Origin: Comamonadaceae bacterium
GTDB taxonomy: Bacteria > Pseudomonadota > Gammaproteobacteria > Burkholderiales > Burkholderiaceae_C
Direction of reading: 5' to 3'
Length of the DNA: 64,000 nt
NCBI GenBank assembly: GCA_947453965.1
Contig: CANGIQ010000003.1
Coordinates: 1-64,000, forward strand
Under the pieces are notes generated by a model. It was not told the origin of the DNA. It saw only the letters and a list, made by a program, of their open reading frames with translations, and searched no databases. Below are positions 30,484 to 38,641 of the stretch, in pieces. The position numbers and the translations under genes were made by a program. Positions within the stretch are counted from its first letter, which is position 1. Each line of letters opens with the position of its first letter.

Positions 30484-30805
30484 GCAGAGTCTCCTGGTGT
30501 TGTGTTTGGGTTGATTCTCACATGTTTGAAATGCGCGCCCGTGCCGCCATTCGAGGCCTTGTTCTCGCGCGCCCTGGGCAGCTCAACCTGTCAAAACAAC
30601 CCTTTTGTGTTCTTTTTTGACTGCGACGTCCCCACGTGGCAGGGGGACAAACATACATCCCGGACCTTAAAAAGCGATAATCTGCAGGTAATTGATTCAA
30701 ATCAGTGCGCATCCGCACCGCTCACCTAAGATCCAACACTGGATCGCCCCCGTGGGCCCCAAACGGGCAACGCCAGTTGTTGGCAGCCCACTTGACTGCT
30801 TGACT
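30484..30805. promoter_or_regulatory. Long intergenic region between pyk and the desaturase gene
   Basis: No gene is visible in these 322 bases, which must hold the divergent promoters of pyk and the desaturase. Visible elements are an interrupted palindrome (GTCCCC 30628-30633 facing GGGGAC 30643-30648), a -10-like GATAAT (30676-30681) on the plus strand, and the inverted repeat GATCCA-ACAC-TGGATC (30730-30745) in what would be a leader of about 120 bases. A reading frame continuous with the desaturase runs through the last part but looks non-coding. Confidence 0.4.
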
Positions 30806-31900
30806 ATGACCACAACGATCAAACCTATTCTTCCCGGCGAACCGATGCCACACCGCAAGATCATGCGCGAGTGGCTGATTCCTTTGGCTGAGCGCACCAC
30901 CGCACTGGCCATCGTGTTGCTCGTCGTCGACTACATCCTGTGGGGCGCCCTGATGGCGGGCACCGTGCTGCTCGACGCTTGGTGGGCCAAGCTCTTGAGC
31001 GGCTGCGCCGCGGGCTTTGTGATTGGCCGCTTGTTCATCTTGGGCCACGACGCCTGCCACCAAAGCCTCACGCCCCACCGCAACCTCAACAAGTGGTTGG
31101 GCCGCATTGCCTTCTTGCCCTCGTTGACCGCCTACAGCTTGTGGGACATCGGCCACAACGTGGTGCACCATGGTTACACCAACCTCAAAAACTTCGACTT
31201 CGTGTGGGCCCCTTACACCCCCGAAGAGTTTGCCGCCTTGAGCCCGTTCGAGAAATTGCGCGACCGCGTGTACCGCAGTGGCTGGGCCCCTGGCCTGTAC
31301 TACATGATCGAAATCTGGTGGAACAAGATGGTGTTCCCAAACGAAAAGAACATGCCTACGCGTCGCCCCATCTTCACCAAAGACTGCTTGCTCATCACGG
31401 CATTTGGCATCGCTTGGGTGGCAGCCATGGTGTGGGCGGCCTTGGCCACCGAGCAATCGATCGCCTACATCTTGCTGATGGGCGTGGGCGTGCCGTTCTT
31501 CTTCTGGGTGACCATGATTGGTTTTGTGGTGTATGTGCACCACACCCATGTGGATGTGTCTTGGCACGAAGAGCGCACTGGCTGGTCCAAGGCTTCGCCT
31601 TTTGTGTCCACCACCGTGCACCTGACCTTCCCCTTGCAGATCGGCGCCCTGATGCACCACATCATGGAGCACACCGCCCACCACTTGGACATGAGCATTC
31701 CGCTGTACAAGTTGAAGCAAGCGCAAAGCAAACTCGAAGAGTTGCTGCCCGAGCGCATTATTGTTCAGCCGTTCTCTTGGAAGTGGTATTTCCAAACCGC
31801 ACGCGACTGCAAACTGTATGACTTCAAGACCGACAGCTGGACCACCTACGACGGCCAAGTCACCAGCCCGCGCGCCATGCAGGCAACACCTGCTGCCTAA
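30806..31900 (+). CDS. Membrane fatty-acid desaturase family protein
   Basis: This 364-residue integral membrane protein carries the three histidine boxes of the di-iron fatty-acid desaturase/hydroxylase superfamily: HDACHQ, HNVVHH and HTAHH. Hydrophobic pairs of helices precede and follow them. A further HHTHVDVSWHEE segment could add ligands. It probably introduces double bonds into membrane lipids, possibly in response to cold; carotenoid or other hydrocarbon substrates cannot be excluded. The ATG at 30806 (MTTTIKPILPGE) is chosen because the upstream in-frame residues look non-coding. A strong terminator follows. Confidence 0.9.
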   Translation: MTTTIKPILPGEPMPHRKIMREWLIPLAERTTALAIVLLVVDYILWGALMAGTVLLDAWWAKLLSGCAAGFVIGRLFILGHDACHQSLTPHRNLNKWLGRIAFLPSLTAYSLWDIGHNVVHHGYTNLKNFDFVWAPYTPEEFAALSPFEKLRDRVYRSGWAPGLYYMIEIWWNKMVFPNEKNMPTRRPIFTKDCLLITAFGIAWVAAMVWAALATEQSIAYILLMGVGVPFFFWVTMIGFVVYVHHTHVDVSWHEERTGWSKASPFVSTTVHLTFPLQIGALMHHIMEHTAHHLDMSIPLYKLKQAQSKLEELLPERIIVQPFSWKWYFQTARDCKLYDFKTDSWTTYDGQVTSPRAMQATPAA

Positions 31901-31928
31901 GTACGCTGCGTGCTCTATCGCCAACTCC

Positions 31929-31957
31929 AAGCCCCGCTCATCCGGGGCTTTTTTTTG
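31929..31957 (+). terminator. Rho-independent terminator after the desaturase gene
   Basis: AAGCCCCG and CGGGGCTT flank a short CTCATC loop and are followed by an uninterrupted run of T. It ends 9 bases before the next start codon. Confidence 0.9.
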
Positions 31958-31965
31958 AGAGTCGC

Positions 31966-32343
31966 ATGTCCATGAAACGATTTGTTGTTTGCCTGTTGTT
32001 AGGTGTCACTCAGATTGCCCAAGCCATGTGGGTCACCGTGACGCAAAACGAAGTGGCCACGGTGTATGTGGACTCTGCCGCGATTGAAAAAATCAACGGC
32101 AACAAACGCGTGTGGGTGGTCTACGACCTCAAAGGTCCCGATGCCACAGGACAACAATCGGTCAAGTCCTACATCGAATACGACTGCAGCGAAGGCAAAT
32201 ACAAGACCCTCAGCGCCAGCAGCTACCCGCAAAAAATGGGCAAGGGCGCAGCGATCAAATCGCTGCCCGTTGGAGCCGACTGGAAGTCTGTCAGCCAAGA
32301 CAGCATGAGCCGGCAGTTGTTTGCGTTTGCTTGTGCGTGGTGA
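31966..32343 (+). CDS. Small secreted protein, surface-adhesin E-like
   Basis: The 125-residue precursor has a signal peptide (KRFVVCLLLGVTQIAQA). The mature domain resembles the Adhesin_E/CNP1-like family of short periplasmic proteins: W at the mature start, a VYVDSAAIEKINGNKRVWVVYD core, the YIEYDCSEGKYK block and a closing FACAW, with two cysteines that could pair. Function is unknown despite the family name. It starts directly after a terminator, so its promoter is unclear. Start could be the first or third codon (MSM). Convergent with pgk, 9 bases apart. Confidence 0.8.
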   Translation: MSMKRFVVCLLLGVTQIAQAMWVTVTQNEVATVYVDSAAIEKINGNKRVWVVYDLKGPDATGQQSVKSYIEYDCSEGKYKTLSASSYPQKMGKGAAIKSLPVGADWKSVSQDSMSRQLFAFACAW

Positions 32344-32352
32344 AAGGCCAGA

Positions 32353-33546
32353 TTAACCCGCTGCGCGCTTGGTCAAAATCTCAAACGCAGGCAGCGTTTT
32401 GCCTTCTAAGATTTCCAAGAACGCGCCACCACCGGTAGAGATGTAGCCCACTTGTTTTTCAATGCCGTACTTGGCAATTGCGGCCAAGGTGTCACCACCA
32501 CCCGCAATGCTGAAGGCGCTGGATTCGGCAATCGCGTGGGCAATCACCTGGGTGCCGTTCTCGAACGCGGCAAATTCAAACACGCCCACTGGGCCGTTCC
32601 ACACGATGGTGCCCGCGACTTTAAGTTGCGCCGCCAACTTAGCTGCGGTCTCTGGGCCAATGTCCAAAATCAGATCGTCGTCGGCCACCTCGGTGGCTTT
32701 TTTAACCGTGGCCACCGCATCGGCCGAGAAGGTTTTGGCGGTCACCACATCGGTGGGAATCGGCACTTCGGCGCCACGTGATTTCATCAAGGCGATCACG
32801 GCCTTGGCTTCGTCGATCAAGTCGGGTTCGGCCAAGCTCTTGCCGATCTTCAAGCCTGCAGCCAGCATGAAGGTGTTGGCAATGCCACCGCCCACAATGA
32901 GCTGATCCACGTTGTTGGCCAAGCTCTTCAAGATGGTCAACTTGGTGCTGACCTTGCTGCCTGCCACGATGGCGGCCAAGGGGCGTTTGGGCGCAGCCAG
33001 GGCTTTTTGAATCGCGTCAATTTCAGCAGCCAGCAGGGGGCCTGCACACGCGATGGGCGCAAACTGCGCAATGCCGTAGGTCGTGCCTTCGGCACGGTGG
33101 GCTGTGCCAAAGGCGTCGTTGACGAAGATGTCGCACAGCGACGCCATCTTGCGGGCCAGGTCTTCGTTGTTCTTTTTCTCGCCTTTGTTGACGCGGCAGT
33201 TTTCAAGCAGCACCACTTGACCGGGCTCAACTTTGACACCATCCACCCAGTTGGCCACCAGGGGCACCTCACGGCCCAACAGCTCGCCCAAACGCTTGGC
33301 CACGGGCGCCAGCGAATCCTCGGGCTTGAACTCACCTTCGGTGGGGCGGCCCAAATGGCTGGTCACCATCACCGCCGCACCGGCAGCCAGGGCCATTTGA
33401 ATGCAAGGCACCGAGGCGCGCACGCGGGTGTCTTCGGTGATGGCACCGCTGTCGTCTTGCGGCACGTTCAAGTCGGCGCGAATGAAAACACGTTGGCCTT
33501 GGACACGGCCAGCGGCGCACAAATCAGAGAAGCGAATGACGTTCAT
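32353..33546 (-). CDS. pgk: Phosphoglycerate kinase
   Basis: The 397-residue protein is full length. The N-domain has [43 protein letters not shown] and [11 protein letters not shown]. The C-domain has the nucleotide site [16 protein letters not shown] and, near the end, [16 protein letters not shown]. It makes ATP and 3-phosphoglycerate in glycolysis. Two plus-strand genes separate it from pyk and fba. Confidence 0.98.
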   Translation of the reverse strand: MNVIRFSDLCAAGRVQGQRVFIRADLNVPQDDSGAITEDTRVRASVPCIQMALAAGAAVMVTSHLGRPTEGEFKPEDSLAPVAKRLGELLGREVPLVANWVDGVKVEPGQVVLLENCRVNKGEKKNNEDLARKMASLCDIFVNDAFGTAHRAEGTTYGIAQFAPIACAGPLLAAEIDAIQKALAAPKRPLAAIVAGSKVSTKLTILKSLANNVDQLIVGGGIANTFMLAAGLKIGKSLAEPDLIDEAKAVIALMKSRGAEVPIPTDVVTAKTFSADAVATVKKATEVADDDLILDIGPETAAKLAAQLKVAGTIVWNGPVGVFEFAAFENGTQVIAHAIAESSAFSIAGGGDTLAAIAKYGIEKQVGYISTGGGAFLEILEGKTLPAFEILTKRAAG

Positions 33547-33554
33547 GGGAAGCT

Positions 33555-33590
33555 GGGTTTGAAATTTATAACCCGCCTATTCTAAAAGTC
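33555..33590 (-). promoter_or_regulatory. Putative pgk promoter
   Basis: Upstream of the pgk ATG the minus strand reads TTCAGA, then 18 bases later TATAAA, with a second A+T-rich block TTTTAGAAT between them. This is a plausible but imperfect sigma70 promoter. Confidence 0.35.
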
Positions 33591-33608
33591 TGAACTTGCG
33601 CAGCCTGA

Positions 33609-33651
33609 CACGCCACCACCGGCCCCTGCGCATGAGGCCTATGGTGGCGTG
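33609..33651 (-). terminator. Stem-loop after the sugar-acid operon
   Basis: CACGCCACCA (33609-33618) and TGGTGGCGTG (33642-33651) form a perfect 10-bp stem closing a 23-base loop that can pair further internally (GGCC/GGCC). It lies 13 bases beyond the end of the last gene of the minus-strand operon. No T-run follows, so it could stabilise the mRNA end or act with Rho. Confidence 0.5.
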
Positions 33652-33664
33652 GCGAAGAATCGCG

Positions 33665-35188
33665 TTACATCACCGCACCCAGCTGCCAAGGCACGAACTC
33701 GTTTTGGCCATAGCCATGTTGTTCGCTCTTGGTGTGCTGGCCGGAGGCCGTGGCAATCATCAGTTGGAAGATGCGTTCACCCGCTTGCTGCACAGTTTCT
33801 GCACCATCGACCACGCCGCCGCAGTTGATGTCCATGTCATCCTCTTGGCGTTGCCACAAAGCCGTGTTGGTCGCAAGTTTGATGGAAGGGCTGGGCGCGC
33901 AACCATAGGCCGAGCCACGTCCAGTGGTGAAGCAAATCAGGTTGGCGCCCCCCGCAACTTGGCCGGTGGCCGATACCGGGTCGTAGCCCGGTGTGTCCAT
34001 GTACACAAAACCCTGTGCGGTGATGGGTTGGGCGTACTCATACACATCGACCAAATTGGTGGTGCCGCTTTTGGCAATCGCGCCCAGGCTTTTTTCGAGG
34101 ATGGTGGTCAAACCACCCGCCTTGTTGCCCGCCGAGGGGTTGTTGTCCATCTGCATGTTGTTGCGGTAGGTGTAGGCCTCCCACCAGGCAATGCGGGCGC
34201 GCAATTTGTCAGACACCGCCACGCTCACAGCGCGGCGCGTCAGCAAGTGTTCGCCACCATAAATTTCGGGCGTTTCAGACAACACCGCCGTGCCACCGTG
34301 GCGCACCAGCAAGTCCACCGCTGCCCCCAACGCTGGGTTGGCGCTGATGCCCGAATAGCCATCGCTGCCGCCGCACTGCAAGCCCACGGTCAAGTGTTTC
34401 AGAGGTACCGGTTCACGCTGCACACGGTTGGCTTCGGGCAGCATGGCCTTGATCAGCTCAACGCCTTTGTCCACTGTCTTGCGGGTACCGCCGGTTTCTT
34501 GAATGTTGAACGCCACCAGCTTGGGGCCCACTTCCATCTCTTCTTGCGTGAGCAAGCCTGAAATTTGGTTGGTCTCACACCCCAAGCCCACCACCAGCAC
34601 GGCGGCAAAGTTGGGGTGCTTGGCATAGCCGCCCAGGGTGCGGCGCAGCACTTGCAACTCTTCACCGTCGCTCGCCGTGGCGCAGCCCATGCCGTGGGTC
34701 AAGGCAACCACCCCGTCCACGTTGGGGAAGTCGGCCAAAGCCTCGGGACGAATGTCACGTCGAAAGTAATCCGCAATCGCGCGCGCCGCCGTGGCCGAGC
34801 AATTCACCGAGGTCAACACACCGATGTAGTTGCGCGTGGCCACGCGGCCATCCGCACGCACAATGCCTTGGAAGGTGGCGGGTTGCGCGACATAGGCTGT
34901 TGGCTGTGCCGCAGCGCCAGGCGCGTGTTCACGCGCAAAGTCGCTGAAGGCCAGGTTGTGCGTGTGCACATGCTCGCCTGCGGCAATGTCGCGCGTGGCC
35001 ATGCCAATGATTTGGTCGTAGCGGCGCACGGGCTGCCCCTTGGCAATCGCCTGCGTGGCCACTTTGTGGCCGGGGGGCACCAGACCCGAGACCGTCACAC
35101 CTTCGTCGGCCAGCACCGTGCCGCCGACCAACTGTGATCGGGCAATGACCACATTGTCTTGCGCATGAATGCGGATGACGGGCGACAT
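33665..35188 (-). CDS. UxaA/GarD family sugar-acid dehydratase
   Basis: This 507-residue protein combines an N-terminal SAF domain (residues 1-90, IRIHAQDNVVIARSQL) with the D-galactarate/altronate dehydratase domain. Blocks include TRNYIGVLTSVNCSA, THGMGCA, VVGLGCETNQ, GLQCGGSDGYSGISANPALG, NNPSAGNKAGGLTTILEKSL and CFTTGRGSAYG. It removes water from an aldonate or aldarate to give a 2-keto-3-deoxy acid. Phrases such as HLLTRRAV and AIAKSG are closer to GarD, while the length and start resemble UxaA, so the substrate is open. Its ATG overlaps the preceding SDR stop (TGATG). Last gene of a six-gene operon. Confidence 0.9.
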   Translation of the reverse strand: MSPVIRIHAQDNVVIARSQLVGGTVLADEGVTVSGLVPPGHKVATQAIAKGQPVRRYDQIIGMATRDIAAGEHVHTHNLAFSDFAREHAPGAAAQPTAYVAQPATFQGIVRADGRVATRNYIGVLTSVNCSATAARAIADYFRRDIRPEALADFPNVDGVVALTHGMGCATASDGEELQVLRRTLGGYAKHPNFAAVLVVGLGCETNQISGLLTQEEMEVGPKLVAFNIQETGGTRKTVDKGVELIKAMLPEANRVQREPVPLKHLTVGLQCGGSDGYSGISANPALGAAVDLLVRHGGTAVLSETPEIYGGEHLLTRRAVSVAVSDKLRARIAWWEAYTYRNNMQMDNNPSAGNKAGGLTTILEKSLGAIAKSGTTNLVDVYEYAQPITAQGFVYMDTPGYDPVSATGQVAGGANLICFTTGRGSAYGCAPSPSIKLATNTALWQRQEDDMDINCGGVVDGAETVQQAGERIFQLMIATASGQHTKSEQHGYGQNEFVPWQLGAVM

Positions 35189-35943
35189 CAGTTAGACCAT
35201 CCGCCGTCAATGACTTGTGCCGTGCCCGTGGTGAAGCTGGACTCGTCACTGGCCAAGTACACCGCCAAAGCAGCGATTTCATCCACACGACCCACACGGC
35301 CCATGGGTTGGCGGGCCACAAACGCGGCTTCCACTTGTGCAATGGTTTGACCACTGGCTTGGGCTTGGGCCGAGATGCGGTCACGCAGCGAAGGCGACTC
35401 CACGGTGCCAGGGCAAATCGCGTTGCAACGCACACCCGTGGTGATGTAGTCGGCCGCTACGGCTTTGGTCAAACCAATCACCGCCGCCTTGGTGGTGCCG
35501 TACACAAAACGATTGGGCGCGCCTTTGATGCTGCCCGCCACCGAGGCCACGTTGATGATGGAGCCTTTGCCCTTTTTGAGCATGCCCGGCAAGAACGCTT
35601 TGATCATGTGAAACTGCGAACGCACGTTGAGGTTGAAGGCAAAGTCCCACTCCGCCTCGGTGCAGTCGAGCACCGTGCCTGCGTGCACAAACCCTGCACC
35701 ATTGAACAGCACATCGATCTCGCCATGCTTGGCGTGGGCGGCTTGAATGGCCGCGTCGCTGGTGACGTCGAGCACATCCACAGCGCAGCCGCATTCTTGT
35801 TTCAAAGATTCCAAGGCGGCGGCATTCACATCGGTGGCGATGACCTTGGCGCCTTCGCGCACAAAGGCGAGGGCGGTGGCGCGGCCAATGCCTTGACCGG
35901 CTGCGGTGACGAGTGCTGTTTTGCCTGCTAAACGATTGCTCAT
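35188..35943 (-). CDS. SDR-family dehydrogenase, 2-keto-3-deoxy-sugar-acid dehydrogenase-like
   Basis: This is a 251-residue classical short-chain dehydrogenase. It has the NAD motif TAAGQGIG (residues 14-21), an acidic residue after strand 2 (ATDVN) favouring NAD, FNGAG in place of NNAG, the catalytic Ser in NVASVAGS, YGTTK for YxxxK, and the C-terminal SFTTGTAQVIDGGWS. From memory of the family it looks like enzymes annotated as 2-keto-3-deoxy-L-fuconate dehydrogenase. It would oxidise the product of one of the two dehydratases in this operon. That role is inferred from similarity and context. Confidence 0.88.
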   Translation of the reverse strand: MSNRLAGKTALVTAAGQGIGRATALAFVREGAKVIATDVNAAALESLKQECGCAVDVLDVTSDAAIQAAHAKHGEIDVLFNGAGFVHAGTVLDCTEAEWDFAFNLNVRSQFHMIKAFLPGMLKKGKGSIINVASVAGSIKGAPNRFVYGTTKAAVIGLTKAVAADYITTGVRCNAICPGTVESPSLRDRISAQAQASGQTIAQVEAAFVARQPMGRVGRVDEIAALAVYLASDESSFTTGTAQVIDGGWSN

Positions 35944-35964
35944 GGTTGTCTCTCTGTGAGGGGG

Positions 35965-36870
35965 TTAAGTGTTGGAAGTCTTGGGCACCAAAGTGACGCC
36001 CGTGATGCGTTCTTGCGCCTCCACCAAGGAGGGCACAAATTTTTTGCCAAAGCCCAAAGCGCTGGCCATGCTGAGCGATTGGTGCACCGCCTCGCCCATC
36101 AGCGTGGGCACGGCCATGCCTTCAGCCAAGTGGGTGTAGTAACGAATGTCTTTGCGTGCGTTGTCGAGCTCGAACTTCAAGCCCGTCAAATCGCCATCGA
36201 GTGTTTTGGCCATGGCCTGAAACAAGCCGGAGTTGACCGGGCCTGCACCGACCAAAGCAACGAGTTGCTTGGGGTCAATGCCCGCGCGCTTGCCCACCGC
36301 AAAAGCCTCGGCTGTGGCGGCACAAATGGCTTGACCGATGAAGTTGTTGAGCAGCTTGATGGCATGTCCTGCGCCGGGGCCACCAACGTGGAACACGTTC
36401 TCGGCGCAGCATTTCAAAATAGGTTCGAGCTTGGCAAACACGGCGGGTTCAGCACCCACCATGATGTTGAGTCGACCGGCTTCGGCCTCAACGGGTGAGC
36501 GTGCCAAGGGCGCATCGACAAAGGTCACGCCTTTGCTGTGAGACAGTTCGCGCAAATGGGTGGTGGAGTGCGGCTCGCTGGTCGAACAATCGACGATCAC
36601 CAAACCTGCTTTGGGGTGGGTCAACAAACCGTTCGGGCCCGACACCACCGCCTCGACTTGAGGCGAACCGGTGACGCAGATCAACACCACGTCACACGTT
36701 GCGCCCAGCTCCGCGGCATTGGCCGCCAAGGTGGCGCCCGTATGGAGCAGGTCTTGCACGCGGTCGCGTTGTGTGTGAACGGTGATGGCGAGTTGTTGGC
36801 CTTTGGCCAACAAGTTTTTCGCCATGCCATGCCCCATGAGGCCCGATGCACCGATGTAGCCAATCTTCAT
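35965..36870 (-). CDS. NAD(P)-dependent beta-hydroxyacid dehydrogenase (3-hydroxyisobutyrate dehydrogenase family)
   Basis: The 301-residue enzyme has the N-terminal Rossmann motif GYIGASGLMGHGMAKNL and the family substrate block VDAPLARSPVEAEAGRLNIMVG. It also has the catalytic-lysine region GPGAGHAIKLLNN and an all-helical C-terminal domain. Relatives include tartronate-semialdehyde reductase (GarR), L-threonate dehydrogenase and 3-hydroxyisobutyrate dehydrogenase. In this operon it likely acts on a C3-C6 hydroxyacid. The GxGxxG motif reads GASGLMG, with Ser where Gly is common. Confidence 0.9.
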   Translation of the reverse strand: MKIGYIGASGLMGHGMAKNLLAKGQQLAITVHTQRDRVQDLLHTGATLAANAAELGATCDVVLICVTGSPQVEAVVSGPNGLLTHPKAGLVIVDCSTSEPHSTTHLRELSHSKGVTFVDAPLARSPVEAEAGRLNIMVGAEPAVFAKLEPILKCCAENVFHVGGPGAGHAIKLLNNFIGQAICAATAEAFAVGKRAGIDPKQLVALVGAGPVNSGLFQAMAKTLDGDLTGLKFELDNARKDIRYYTHLAEGMAVPTLMGEAVHQSLSMASALGFGKKFVPSLVEAQERITGVTLVPKTSNT

Positions 36871-36912
36871 GTTTGTCTCCTGTTGATGTTGTCTGTTTTT
36901 AAATTCGAAATG

Positions 36913-37851
36913 TCATGCCACCTGCGCGGCTTGCAGCTGCGCACGGGTGGGCAAACCTTCGGTGTCACCGCGCGCTTGGACGGCGCGTGCGCCCATCCAA
37001 GTGGCGCGTCGCACCGCGTCTTCCAAGTTCAAGTTTTCCAGCAAGCCGCTGATCACGCCCACCGCAAACGCATCGCCCGCACCCACGGTGTCGACCACAC
37101 GCGTCACCGGCGACGCAGCCACATAGCCCGAGGCTTGCGCACTGTCGAAGTAGGCACCCTGAGCGCCGAGTTTGACAATCACCTGGGCGGCACCTGCGGC
37201 GCGGTAAAACGCAGCCATCTGCTCGGGCGTGTCTTGTCCGGTGAGCTGGCGTCCTTCGTCCAAACCGGGCAACACCCAATCGGCTTGAGCGGCCAGGGCG
37301 TTCAAGGTGGCGCGCATGTGCGCTGCGTCGCGCCACAAGGCAGGGCGCAGGTTGGGGTCAAAGCTCACCGTCTTGCCTTGGGCACGCATGTGTTGCATGG
37401 CGGTCTGCGTGGCGGCCAAGGTCGCGTCGGTGAGTGCAGGGAACACACCCGTCACATGCAAGTGACGCGCTTGCGAGAGCCAGGCCAGATCCAAATCAGC
37501 AGGCCCCATTTGGCTGGCGGCGGAATCTTTGCGGTGGTATTCAATCGGTGGGTCCGAGCCATCGTCAACCCGGCCTTTGAACATGAAGCCTGTGCGGGCC
37601 CCGGGCACCATGGCGACGTGTGCGCAATCAATCCCTTCGTGCGTGAAGGCGTTGCGCAAGTACTGCCCCATGGAGTCGTCCCCCAAGCGGCTGGCCCAGC
37701 CGACCTTGAGTCCTAAGCGCGCCAGACCCACAGCCACATTGGTTTCTGCGCCAGCGGTGTATTTGGTGAAGCTGCGCACCGAAGCCAAAGGCCCCGGCTG
37801 CTCAGCTGCCAACAACACCATGGCTTCGCCCAAGGTGACCACGTCGTGCAT
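36913..37851 (-). CDS. kdgK: 2-keto-3-deoxygluconate kinase (PfkB family)
   Basis: This 312-residue ribokinase-fold kinase starts VVTLGEAMVLLAAEQPG. It has the PfkB N-terminal block AGAETNVAVGLARLG and the KDG-kinase-typical IEYHRKDSAASQM. The catalytic anion-hole motif is VDTVGAGDAFAVG near residue 245. It would phosphorylate 2-keto-3-deoxygluconate to KDPG, linking the dehydratases of this operon to the Entner-Doudoroff aldolase. No eda gene is in the window. Other keto-deoxy acids are possible substrates. Confidence 0.9.
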   Translation of the reverse strand: MHDVVTLGEAMVLLAAEQPGPLASVRSFTKYTAGAETNVAVGLARLGLKVGWASRLGDDSMGQYLRNAFTHEGIDCAHVAMVPGARTGFMFKGRVDDGSDPPIEYHRKDSAASQMGPADLDLAWLSQARHLHVTGVFPALTDATLAATQTAMQHMRAQGKTVSFDPNLRPALWRDAAHMRATLNALAAQADWVLPGLDEGRQLTGQDTPEQMAAFYRAAGAAQVIVKLGAQGAYFDSAQASGYVAASPVTRVVDTVGAGDAFAVGVISGLLENLNLEDAVRRATWMGARAVQARGDTEGLPTRAQLQAAQVA

Positions 37852-37873
37852 CGTGTGGGCCTGAAGGTGTGTG

Positions 37874-38623
37874 TTAACCGCGGCCGACGAACGGCATTTG
37901 GTTGGCCATGACGGTGACGAACAAGATGTTGGACGACAAAGGCAAGTTGGCCATGGTCATGAAGGTGTCCACCACCGAGCTCATTTCCATGCGCGCTTCG
38001 GGCTTGATGGTGCCGTCGGCTTGGTGCACGCCATTGACCATCTTGGCGGTCATGTCGCTGGCCACGTTGCCAATGTCAATTTGGCCGACCGCGATGTTCA
38101 TATTGCGTCCGTCCAAGTTGGCCGCACGGGTCAAGCCGCTGATGGCGTGTTTGGTGGCGGTGTAAGCGATCGAGCCCGGACGCGGCGCATACGCCGAGAT
38201 GGAGCCGTTGTTGATGATGCGGCCACCTTGGGGTGACTGTGTTTGCATTTGCTTGAAGGCATGCGACAAGCAGTAGAACGCACCGTTCAAGTTCACATCC
38301 ACCGCTTGGCGCCACGCGTCTGCCGCCAAATCACCAGGCAAGGTGTAGGGCAAGGACACACCAGCGTTGTTGAACAGCAAGTCCACGCGACCGAATTTGG
38401 CCACCACGGTTTGGAAGAGCTTGGCCACTTCTGCATCTTTGCCCACATCGGTGGGCACAGCCAAAGCGTTGGCGGCATTCGCACCCGCTTCGGCGATGGT
38501 GGCTTGCAAGGCGTCCGCACGGCGCCCCACCAAGGCGACTTGCCATCCGGCCTTCAACAAGGCCAGGGCGCATGCTTTACCAATGCCCGAGCTGGCACCG
38601 GTGACTACGGCTACTTTTGTCAT
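37874..38623 (-). CDS. SDR-family oxidoreductase
   Basis: This 249-residue classical SDR has TGASSGIG at residues 8-15, NNAG at the usual place, and [21 protein letters not shown] containing the Ser, Tyr and Lys of the catalytic set. The GRR after strand 2 suggests NADP preference. The C-terminal 50 residues are Met-rich and depart from the common DGG ending ([19 protein letters not shown]), as in a subgroup that oxidises or reduces sugar-like alcohols. Substrate unknown. It lies 18 bases downstream of the IlvD/Edd dehydratase and 22 bases upstream of kdgK. Confidence 0.88.
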   Translation of the reverse strand: MTKVAVVTGASSGIGKACALALLKAGWQVALVGRRADALQATIAEAGANAANALAVPTDVGKDAEVAKLFQTVVAKFGRVDLLFNNAGVSLPYTLPGDLAADAWRQAVDVNLNGAFYCLSHAFKQMQTQSPQGGRIINNGSISAYAPRPGSIAYTATKHAISGLTRAANLDGRNMNIAVGQIDIGNVASDMTAKMVNGVHQADGTIKPEARMEMSSVVDTFMTMANLPLSSNILFVTVMANQMPFVGRG

Positions 38624-38641
38624 CTCTGATTTCCTTGATTT

